A stretch of DNA of 9,322 nt from Rhizobiaceae bacterium (lineage in GTDB: Bacteria > Pseudomonadota > Alphaproteobacteria > Rhizobiales > Rhizobiaceae): assembly GCA_014380965.1 (NCBI GenBank), contig JACMIV010000396.1:1-9322 (forward strand), read 5' to 3'. The translations under genes and the position numbers were made by a program. Numbering within the stretch: position 1 is the first letter of the stretch; every line of letters begins with the position of its first letter. Below, piece by piece: positions 1 through 4,994 of the stretch. The notes below the pieces were generated by a model, which saw nothing but the letters and a program-made list of their open reading frames with translations, ran no database searches and was not told the origin of the DNA.

Positions 1-78
1 ATCGTCGCCTCCGGCCTCTTCATCGCCTTCCGCGAACGCCGGCTCGGCAAGGCGCCGTTGCCGGTCGAGCCGGTGTGA
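1..78 (+). CDS. 3' end of a membrane protein gene, possibly an EamA/DMT-family transporter (partial)
   Basis: The first base of the window is in frame with an open reading frame that ends at TGA 76-78, leaving 25 visible residues; the gene starts outside the window. The tail reads as a short hydrophobic end (IVASGLFIAFRERRLG) followed by a basic and proline-containing cytoplasmic tail. The pattern 'ASGLxIxxRER' at the extreme C-terminus is what I know from EamA/RhaT drug/metabolite transporters, where the tenth helix ends in a hydrophobic 'ASG' stretch followed by RER-type basic residues. Such a transporter next to a sugar-acid gene pair could be an uptake or efflux partner, but it runs convergently to that pair, so co-transcription is excluded. 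The identity rests on very few residues and could be wrong; that it is a coding tail is more certain. Confidence 0.45.
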   Translation: MVASGLFIAFRERRLGKAPLPVEPV

Positions 79-114
79 GGGGGATAATGCGCTGGTGACG
101 GACGCGGGGGCGCG

Positions 115-130
115 TGTCTCACGTGAAACA
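115..130. promoter_or_regulatory. parS-like centromere site (ParB binding)
   Basis: The 16 bases TGTCTCACGTGAAACA match the widely conserved chromosomal parS palindrome TGTTTCACGTGAAACA at 15 of 16 positions; the only difference is C for T at position 118. The dyad extends to 18 bp (114-131), with 8 of 9 pairs matching around the central CACGTG. It lies in the 84-bp gap between two convergent stop codons (78 and 163). In bacteria with Spo0J/ParB-type segregation, ParB binds such sites and spreads along DNA, and the sites cluster near the chromosomal replication origin. A weak terminator hairpin is the alternative reading, but the stem has no loop and no proper T-run follows it. Confidence 0.7.
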
Positions 131-162
131 CTCTTTCCCGAGCCCCCACCATGGGTGAGCAC

Positions 163-1143
163 CTATCCCGACCGCTTCGCCTCGTCCGCCATGTGCGCCC
201 TGATGATCGAGGCGAAGTCGGCGTCGGCGGTGAAGCCGAATTGCAGCGCCCGGCTTGCGTCGAAGTCGCGGGGCCAGCCGGCGACGATGGCCTTGATGGT
301 CTCGTCGGGAACGCGCTTCACCCGGGCGGCTGCTTCCTCGCCCGCGACCTCGCGTAGCGTCTCCACCATCTCGGCGACGGTGACGGAGAGTCCAGGCATC
401 GTCAGGGAGCGCCGCGCGCCGAGGGGGCCCGTGTCCATCGTCGCGGCGTGGATGAGGAAGCCGACGGCCGAGGCGGGGCTTGCCACCCAGTGACGCACGT
501 CGTCGTCGACCGGGAGGACGGCGTCGACGCCGGCCAACGGCTCGCGGATGATGCCGGAGAAGAAGGAGGAGGCGGCCTTGTTCGGCTTGCCGGGCCGCAC
601 GACGATGGTCGGCAGGCGGATGCCGACGCCGTCGACGAATCCCTTGCGGGAATAGTCGGCGAGGAAGAGCTCGCAGATCGCCTTCTGCGCGCCGTAGCTG
701 GTCAAGGGGGCGTTGAGGAAGGTGTCGGTGATCGGCTCCTCGAAAGGCGAGCCGAAGACGGCGATCGAGGAGGTGAAGACGAGGCGCGGGACGTAGCCGC
801 CGCCGACGCTGCGGATCGCGTCGAGGACGAAGCGCATGCCGTCGAGGTTGATGCGGTAGCCCTTCTCGAAATCGGCCTCCGCCTCGCCGGAAACGATCGC
901 CGCGAGATGGAAGATCACGTCGGGCCGCGCCGCGATCAGCGCCGTCACGGTCGCCTCGTCGGAGATGTCGCCGGCCTGCCGCGCGATCGCGATCGTCTCC
1001 GCGCCGCCGGAGACGCCGGGCTCCACGACGTCGAAGAGGTCGAGCCCCGTGATCGGCCGGCCACCGAGCGAGCCTGCGGCGAGCAAGGCCTCGGCGAGCT
1101 TGTGGCCGACCATGCCGGCCGCGCCGAGGATGAGGATCTTCAT
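163..1143 (-). CDS. denD: D-erythronate dehydrogenase (DenD-type NAD-dependent epimerase/dehydratase family)
   Basis: The 326-residue protein is an extended short-chain dehydrogenase. The N-terminal beta strand and nucleotide loop are clear (LILGAAGMVGHK, residues 4-15), with an acidic residue at the end of the second strand (GLDLFD). The active site shows the Ser pair in TSSIAVFG (124-131) and the YxxxK pair Tyr150/Lys154 in SYGAQK. The motif RLPTIVVRPGKPNKA (176-190) and the overall length fit DenD, which oxidises D-erythronate to 2-dehydro-D-erythronate with NAD+ ahead of the OtnI/OtnK/OtnC steps to dihydroxyacetone phosphate. The start ATG is preceded by AAAGGAGA with good spacing. It lies 185 bp downstream of the SDR gene on the same strand, probably in one transcript. 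None of the later pathway genes is in the window, so the exact substrate is inferred from family resemblance. Confidence 0.82.
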   Translation of the reverse strand: MKILILGAAGMVGHKLAEALLAAGSLGGRPITGLDLFDVVEPGVSGGAETIAIARQAGDISDEATVTALIAARPDVIFHLAAIVSGEAEADFEKGYRINLDGMRFVLDAIRSVGGGYVPRLVFTSSIAVFGSPFEEPITDTFLNAPLTSYGAQKAICELFLADYSRKGFVDGVGIRLPTIVVRPGKPNKAASSFFSGIIREPLAGVDAVLPVDDDVRHWVASPASAVGFLIHAATMDTGPLGARRSLTMPGLSVTVAEMVETLREVAGEEAAARVKRVPDETIKAIVAGWPRDFDASRALQFGFTADADFASIIRAHMADEAKRSG

Positions 1144-1197
1144 GCGTGTCTCCTTTTGTCCCGTCGGAACCCGCTTCTTCCGGCGAGCCTTTTCTGC

Positions 1198-1248
1198 GGA
1201 CTGCGTACGACCGCTGAACCGGTGCTGCCGATCGGGCGGACGCAGTCC
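1198..1248. repeat. Intercistronic inverted repeat between the SDR gene and denD
   Basis: A perfect 9-bp inverted repeat, GGACTGCGT at 1198-1206 and ACGCAGTCC at 1240-1248, encloses a 33-base GC-rich segment that itself contains short palindromes such as ACCGGT and CGATCG. It sits in the 185-bp gap between two genes read on the minus strand, 55 bp before the denD start. No T-run follows on either strand, so it is not a standard intrinsic terminator. An RNA stem that tunes relative expression or protects mRNA, or a protein-binding site, would fit. Function is unproven. Confidence 0.4.
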
Positions 1249-1328
1249 CGCGATCGAGTGCCACAGGTCTGAAAATCAGTCCAGTTCCGGCCCGCCGAAA
1301 CGGCTCCGAGGTGCGTCGCCGGGTGCCC

Positions 1329-2081
1329 TCAGAGCGACCAGCCGCCGTCGATCAGCTGCGTCGTGCCCGTGGTGAAGCCGCTCTCGTCGGAGGCGAGGTA
1401 AACGGCGAGAGCGGCGATCTCGTCCGGTTTGCCGAGCCGGCCCATCGGCTGGCGGGAGATGAACATCGCCTCCGCCTTGTCGCGGCCGCCGACGGTTTCG
1501 CCGAGCGCATCGATGCGCTGCTCCAGCGAAGGCGATTCGATTGTGCCGGGGCAGATGGCGTTGCAGCGGATTCCGCGCGCGATGAAGTCGATGGCGATCG
1601 AGCGGGTGAGGCCGATGACCGCCGCCTTCGACGCCATGTAGACGTAGCGGTTCGGCGCCGCCTTGATCGAGGACGCCGCCGAGGCGACATTGATGATCGA
1701 CCCGCCGCCCTTTTCCAGCATCTTCGGCAGGAGGCCGGAGATCATCCGGTGCATCGCCTTGACGTTGAGGTCGAAGGAGAAGTCCCAGTCGCGTTCCGCA
1801 CAATCGAGGATCGTGCCGTGGTGGACGTAGCCGGCGCAGTTGAAGAGGATGTCGGGCGCGGGAAGCTCGGCCGCGTAGTCAACGACCGCCGCAGCGGACG
1901 TGACGTCGAGCGCAGCAGGCCTCACGTCTCCGAACTCGCCGAGCCCTTCCAGCTTGGTTCCGTCGAGATCGGATGCGTAGACCGTTGCGCCTTCGCGTAG
2001 GAAGGCCTCCGCCACCTTGCGCCCGATCCCCTGTCCCGCGGCCGTCGCCACCGCCACCTTGCCGTAGAGCCGTCCTGCCAT
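1329..2081 (-). CDS. SDR family oxidoreductase, DHRS6/BDH2-like (likely sugar-acid or hydroxy-acid dehydrogenase)
   Basis: The 250-residue protein is a classical short-chain dehydrogenase. It has the cofactor loop TAAGQGIG (13-20), Asp38 after the second strand (favouring NAD over NADP), NCAG (81-84), catalytic Ser134, Tyr148 and Lys152 (YMASK), and the PGTIESPS segment (178-185). The C-terminus GGWSL and the stretches VHHGTILDC and DWDFSFDLNV are hallmarks of the human DHRS6/BDH2 group. Three arginines proposed in that group to hold the substrate carboxylate appear conserved (Arg145, Arg189, Arg210), which points to an acid substrate. Bacterial relatives include 2-keto-3-deoxy-L-fuconate dehydrogenases. 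The start at 2081 is chosen over a start at 2135 because it gives the usual family N-terminus (MAGRLYGKVAV) and has GGAAGG eight bases upstream. It is the first gene of the pair with denD. Confidence 0.9.
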   Translation of the reverse strand: MAGRLYGKVAVATAAGQGIGRKVAEAFLREGATVYASDLDGTKLEGLGEFGDVRPAALDVTSAAAVVDYAAELPAPDILFNCAGYVHHGTILDCAERDWDFSFDLNVKAMHRMISGLLPKMLEKGGGSIINVASAASSIKAAPNRYVYMASKAAVIGLTRSIAIDFIARGIRCNAICPGTIESPSLEQRIDALGETVGGRDKAEAMFISRQPMGRLGKPDEIAALAVYLASDESGFTTGTTQLIDGGWSL

Positions 2082-2122
2082 GTCCGTCGCCTTCCAATCT
2101 TGCCACAAGCTTAAACGCCAAA

Positions 2123-2223
2123 CGCTACACGCCATAGGCTATAGCGTGTGACTTATAAATCACGCGCTATAACTCGTGCGCGACGCGCCAAAAATTATGC
2201 GCTAGCGAATTTATGCGCGGGTG
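2123..2223. promoter_or_regulatory. Operator-like cluster upstream of the SDR-denD unit
   Basis: The core is a 32-bp palindrome at 2140-2171 with 14 of 16 matching pairs; its arms are TATAGCGTGTGA and the complement of TCACGCGCTATA. A further copy of the arm, TATGGCGTGT on the minus strand, occupies about 2127-2136, and TTATGCGC is repeated directly at 2195-2202 and 2211-2218, 16 bp apart. The core lies 59-90 bp upstream of the SDR start codon, inside the AT-rich divergent gap between the catabolic unit and the toxin-antitoxin module. Dyads of this size are typical of dimeric regulators of sugar-acid operons such as GntR or LacI proteins, but no regulator gene is in the window and the protein that binds is unknown. 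I see no convincing -35/-10 pair for the SDR gene. Confidence 0.55.
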
Positions 2224-2237
2224 CTGCTCCTGGCAGG

Positions 2238-2264
2238 ATATAGTAGGATTCAATCCTACTATAT
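2238..2264. promoter_or_regulatory. Perfect 27-bp palindrome, probable ParD autoregulatory operator
   Basis: Thirteen bases, ATATAGTAGGATT, are followed by a single central C and their exact complement in reverse. The dyad ends 33 bases before the antitoxin start codon. A TATGAT hexamer at 2262-2267 overlaps its right edge and could be the -10 element; there is no good -35 at the expected distance. Ribbon-helix-helix antitoxins of the ParD type bind palindromes over their own promoter, alone or in complex with the toxin, to repress transcription. Placement and perfect symmetry fit that role. Confidence 0.65.
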
Positions 2265-2297
2265 GATATAAGGGTGTATATGAAAGGAGAGCAACCT

Positions 2298-2579
2298 ATG
2301 CGTTTAACACGACAGATGAGCATCACCTTGCCGCTGGCCATGGCCGACCGCGTTCAAAGCCGCGTTTCCAGCGGGCGCTACGCTTCGGAAAGTGAAGTCA
2401 TTCGCGAGGGCCTTCGTGCCTTAGACGAGCGGGACGAGGCCGTTGAACATTGGCTGCGAACTGAAGTCGCGGCCACCTACGACGCTCATAAGGCTGACCC
2501 CAGCAGGGCCATACCCATCGATGCGGCCTGGCAGCACCTGGAAGCGCATATGGATGCCATCGACCGAGACGAGGCTTGA
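2298..2579 (+). CDS. parD: ParD-family type II antitoxin (ribbon-helix-helix)
   Basis: The 93-residue protein has the ParD/CopG pattern: a short beta strand (QMSITLP, residues 6-12), then SGRYASESEVIREGLRAL (25-42), which is the family's diagnostic helix-turn-helix segment. An acidic, disordered-looking C-terminal half rich in Asp/Glu follows and would wrap around the toxin. It should bind and neutralise the ParE-type toxin encoded directly downstream and repress the shared promoter. ATG 2298 is chosen because AAGGAGA (2284-2290) lies seven bases upstream; GTG 2274 and ATG 2280 are in frame but would precede or overlap this ribosome binding site. The stop TGA shares one base with the toxin start (TGATG), a sign of translational coupling. 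The TA family assignment is firm; the exact toxin target is not shown by this gene. Confidence 0.9.
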   Translation: MRLTRQMSITLPLAMADRVQSRVSSGRYASESEVIREGLRALDERDEAVEHWLRTEVAATYDAHKADPSRAIPIDAAWQHLEAHMDAIDRDEA

Positions 2580-2884
2580 TGGATCGCTACCGTATCCGGC
2601 TCACGGCTGAGGCGGAGGCCGATCTGGCGCACATCTACCGCCTGGTTCGCAAAGGCTCCGCATCTAACCATACGGCCCGGAACTACACGGCTCGTATAAT
2701 GACCTTCCTCGCGGGGTTCGACACTTTTCCAGAGCGCGGCAGCATCCGCGATGCTATCCGCCCCGGGTTGCGCATCGTCGGCTTCGAGCGCCGGGTCAGT
2801 GTGGCGTTTGTCGTCGAAGCCGACGAGGTCGTGATCCTCCGTCTTCTCTACGCCGGGCAGCAATTTGACGACCACGAAGCGTAA
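2579..2884 (+). CDS. parE: ParE/RelE-superfamily toxin
   Basis: The 101-residue basic protein carries the ParE fold signature. An N-terminal strand plus helix (YRIRLTAEAEADLAHIYRLV, residues 4-23) is followed by FPERGSIRDAIRPGLRIV (50-67) and then strands RRVSVAFVVEADEVVILRLL (71-90), ending in the family's YAGQQFD tail. ParE toxins block DNA gyrase; RelE relatives cut mRNA. The spacing 'FPERG...RPGLR' and the closing 'ILRLLYAGQQ' fit ParE better than RelE. ATG 2579 overlaps the antitoxin stop by one base, and a TTG one codon earlier is less likely. No frameshift or missing block is seen, so the module looks intact. Such modules on chromosomes are often mobile. This one sits alone between a catabolic operon and a glycan region, with no transposase or att-like repeat visible. 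Confidence 0.9.
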   Translation: MDRYRIRLTAEAEADLAHIYRLVRKGSASNHTARNYTARIMTFLAGFDTFPERGSIRDAIRPGLRIVGFERRVSVAFVVEADEVVILRLLYAGQQFDDHEA

Positions 2885-2900
2885 AACCAAGATGCTGAAA

Positions 2901-2917
2901 CAGAATTAGCAATTCTG
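2901..2917. repeat. Short hairpin after the toxin gene
   Basis: CAGAATT (2901-2907) and AATTCTG (2911-2917) form a perfect 7-bp stem with a 3-base loop, 17 bases after the toxin stop codon. It could end or stabilise the toxin-antitoxin transcript, but no T-run follows on the plus strand, so a standard intrinsic terminator is not supported. Confidence 0.3.
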
Positions 2918-2968
2918 CTCCATATGGGCTGGATAGGCGATCGGCTGCTTCCGAACCGTTGCGGACAT

Positions 2969-3454
2969 TCAGTCGGGGTCGGTCTGCCCATGTGCGCCCG
3001 GAACGGTGATGAGCCAAAACAGCACCCCGGCACCTGCACCAAGTAGGCCGATCCAGCCTGTGAAGACGGACAGGTCAAAAAGGCCCCAAAGGGTGATGTG
3101 GCCGTTTTGATGAGGGACGTGGCCGTTGCTGTATGCGTGGTCAGGCGAGGAGAGCAGGCCCAACAAAAGCCAAGGGAGTGCTGCGATCATGGCGCCAACC
3201 GCCGCGCAGTTGAGAACCGCAGGACGCAGCCGCTTCCTCAACAGGAGATAGGCGGGCATGCCGAGGACAAGAGCAGCGGGATAGGCACCGACAACCGCAA
3301 TGATCAAAGCGGTTCGAAACACTCGGTCCCAAAAGTCGGGTAGTCCGGCATAGAGCGGCTGCTGGATCGCCATCGCCAAGGCGGCAGCGCCGGGCACGAC
3401 GATAAAGGCGAGTGCGAGACGCCAGAATGGCGGACGAACTATGCGCTGTTCCAT
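2969..3454 (-). CDS. Hypothetical four-helix membrane protein with a His-rich loop
   Basis: I do not recognise the family. The 161-residue protein has four hydrophobic segments at about 12-30, 47-72, 79-102 and 122-151. Basic residues at the N-terminus (Arg4, Arg8, Arg12) and in the loop LRKRLRP (72-78) predict both ends in the cytoplasm by the positive-inside rule. That places the loop at 103-121 outside; it holds four histidines (His106, His112, His115, His119) plus Asp105 and could bind metal, though this is only inference. The start ATG has only a weak upstream purine stretch (GGTAGAG). It runs convergently to the toxin gene and divergently from the GT4 gene, so it is a single-gene unit. 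Coding status is supported by the coherent membrane topology, but no function can be assigned. Confidence 0.6.
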   Translation of the reverse strand: MEQRIVRPPFWRLALAFIVVPGAAALAMAIQQPLYAGLPDFWDRVFRTALIIAVVGAYPAALVLGMPAYLLLRKRLRPAVLNCAAVGAMIAALPWLLLGLLSSPDHAYSNGHVPHQNGHITLWGLFDLSVFTGWIGLLGAGAGVLFWLITVPGAHGQTDPD

Positions 3455-3521
3455 TCAGTGACTCTACCGCGCTGCCCGAACTTTAGGTCTGCTAACCACC
3501 CATTGCCAAGGTCCTGCCGTC

Positions 3522-3539
3522 GCCGGTTCGTTCGCCGGC
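3522..3539. repeat. Inverted repeat in the divergent gap before the GT4 gene
   Basis: GCCGG (3522-3526) and CCGGC (3535-3539) pair across an 8-base loop. An outer pair, TGCCG (3515-3519) with CGGCA (3547-3551), could extend this into an interrupted stem. It lies between the membrane protein start (3454) and the GT4 gene. Role unknown; it may be part of the regulatory region. Confidence 0.25.
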
Positions 3540-3618
3540 ATCGCGTCGGCACTACCCTACAAGGCGCGGTCGCGGCAAGCCCAAATCAAAACGCCCGCCC
3601 GCCCAGCTCGGCGGGAGC

Positions 3619-3640
3619 GCCGCGCGATTGACAGCGCGGC
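3619..3640. promoter_or_regulatory. Inverted repeat with a TTGACA -35-like hexamer in its loop
   Basis: A perfect 7-bp stem, GCCGCGC (3619-3625) and GCGCGGC (3634-3640), flanks an 8-base loop that contains the consensus -35 hexamer TTGACA (3628-3633). A repressor dyad placed on a -35 box upstream of the GT4 gene would fit. However, no -10 hexamer is recognisable 16-18 bases downstream, so promoter status is tentative. Confidence 0.3.
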
Positions 3641-3768
3641 GGCTGCCATGGTCCACCCGCTGAAAGGAGCGTGCAGCGGGAGTTGCGCGATCGACAGGAG
3701 ACGAACGAGCGTTTGCCAGACTTCGAGACCTTCGACGACCTTTGCCTTTCGCAACCTCGGCCGCGTCG

Positions 3769-4986
3769 GTGAGGCGCGCGTTCGCGCCCGGACATCCCCG
3801 CATCTGCCTCGACGCCTCGATGTTTCGCGAGCGTCTCAGCGGGATCGGCTACTACTCCCTCTTCCTGATGGAGGCGCTGCTTGCGGCGATGCCGGAGGCT
3901 ACGCTCTCCGTCTATGACGGCTTCTCCTGCCGGCCCTTGGACGAAGCTTTCCTTCAAGCGGTGCGATCGCGAAACGACGAGGAGCGCAGCGCGCCGGCGA
4001 CATTGCGCCAGACGATCCGGCGCGCGATCCTGTACGCCGGATTTCGAACGCCTGGCATAGGTCCCGCCTATCGGGTGGCGAAGCATTCGCGGTTCCGCTC
4101 GGCGATGAAGGGCGTCGACCTTTTCCACGCGCTGAATTTCCTTCCGCCGTGCTCGGGACGCTTTGCGTGCCTCCCGACGGTTCACGATCTCTCCGTCATC
4201 CGCCATCCCGAAACCCATCCGGCCGAGCGGGTGAAGTGGATGGGCGCACGCCTGTCCTGGATTGCAGCGCAGCCCTGGCTGAATACCGTCTCAAATTTCA
4301 GCGCGGGCGAGATCGCCGACGTTCTCGGCGTCGATCCCTCGCGGATCGGCGTGACGTATCCAGGCCTCAATCCGGTCTACGCGCCCGAGCCGGAGGACGG
4401 CGATGCGGCCGTCATCGCGGCGCTCGGCCTCCACGCGGAGCGATACTTCATCGCCGTCGGAACCATCGAGCCGCGCAAGAACCTCGCCGTGCTGCTTGGC
4501 GCCTTCGCCGCTCTCCCGGCCTCGACGCGCCGGGAGCATCCGCTGGTCGTCCTCGGGCAGCCTGGGTGGGGAAAGACGAAGGACGAGCGGCTCCAGACCT
4601 TCGTCGACGAGGGTAGCGTCAGGATTCTCGGCTATCGGAACGAGACGACGGTCGCCGCCCTCTATCGGAATGCCCTGACGCTGCTGTTCCCCTCGATCTA
4701 CGAGGGCTTTGGAATGCCCACGGTGGAGGCGATGGCGAGCGGGCTACGCCCTGTCCTCTCCGATGTCCCTGTCATGCGCGAAGTCGGCGGTTCGGCCGCG
4801 GATTTCGTCCATCCCCACGACGCCTCCGGCTGGAGGCTGGCGCTCGAAGAGCGGATCGAAGGAGCCCAAAGCCGGTACGCTCGACCCGATTCCGGCGCCG
4901 TCGCGCGAGCAGGACATTTCGGCTGGGACGAGAACGCACGGCGGACGGCCGATCTCTACCGGCGCTGTCTTCTGGATCGACGATAG
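3769..4986 (+). CDS. Glycosyltransferase family 4 protein
   Basis: The 405-residue protein has a GT-B fold of the GT4 type, which transfers a sugar with retention from a nucleotide donor, here most likely onto a lipid-linked or surface-polysaccharide acceptor in the cytoplasm. Motifs from this start: RICLDAS near the N-terminus, the SGIGYYS acceptor loop (24-30), VHDLSVIRHPE (138-148), the donor-domain opening VGTIEPRKN (230-238), and the EX7E-bearing PSIYEGFGMPTVEAMASG (308-325), which contacts the donor. The pattern resembles WbaZ/MtfB-like mannosyltransferases. The start is uncertain: no ATG gives the full first strand, TTG 3742 and GTG 3769 are the options, and neither has a good ribosome binding site. 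GTG 3769 gives the usual family N-terminus and overlaps by four bases (GTGA) the stop of a short upstream reading frame. It ends 8 bp from the convergent reductase gene. Confidence 0.92.
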   Translation: MRRAFAPGHPRICLDASMFRERLSGIGYYSLFLMEALLAAMPEATLSVYDGFSCRPLDEAFLQAVRSRNDEERSAPATLRQTIRRAILYAGFRTPGIGPAYRVAKHSRFRSAMKGVDLFHALNFLPPCSGRFACLPTVHDLSVIRHPETHPAERVKWMGARLSWIAAQPWLNTVSNFSAGEIADVLGVDPSRIGVTYPGLNPVYAPEPEDGDAAVIAALGLHAERYFIAVGTIEPRKNLAVLLGAFAALPASTRREHPLVVLGQPGWGKTKDERLQTFVDEGSVRILGYRNETTVAALYRNALTLLFPSIYEGFGMPTVEAMASGLRPVLSDVPVMREVGGSAADFVHPHDASGWRLALEERIEGAQSRYARPDSGAVARAGHFGWDENARRTADLYRRCLLDRR

Positions 4987-4994
4987 CCTGCCGC

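Noticed and set aside
114..140. Intrinsic terminator between the convergent genes at 78 and 163
   Set aside because: The dyad has no loop, and TCTTTCCC after it is not a proper T-run; parS explains it better.
119..1264. Minus-strand 381-codon open frame overlapping denD
   Set aside because: Arginine-rich, low-complexity translation typical of an out-of-frame read in GC-rich DNA; denD in another frame on the same strand shows clear motifs and a ribosome binding site.
448..1272. Plus-strand 274-codon open frame opposite denD
   Set aside because: Antisense shadow: composition dominated by D, E, R, G, A and V with no recognisable motif, and it mirrors the codons of denD.
1311..2000. Plus-strand 229-codon open frame opposite the SDR gene
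   Set aside because: Antisense shadow of a well-supported SDR; no domain pattern and repetitive acidic/basic composition.
2274..2297. GTG 2274 or ATG 2280 as start of the antitoxin
   Set aside because: These precede or overlap the strong ribosome binding site at 2284-2290 and would add residues not typical of ParD; ATG 2298 has ideal spacing.
2486..2890. Minus-strand 134-codon frame opposite parD/parE
   Set aside because: Covers the toxin-antitoxin genes in antisense; no family resemblance, and the plus-strand genes have a clear ribosome binding site and motifs.
3586..4218. Minus-strand 210-codon frame opposite the GT4 N-terminus
   Set aside because: Arg/Glu/Ala-rich antisense shadow without motifs; the GT4 gene explains the region.
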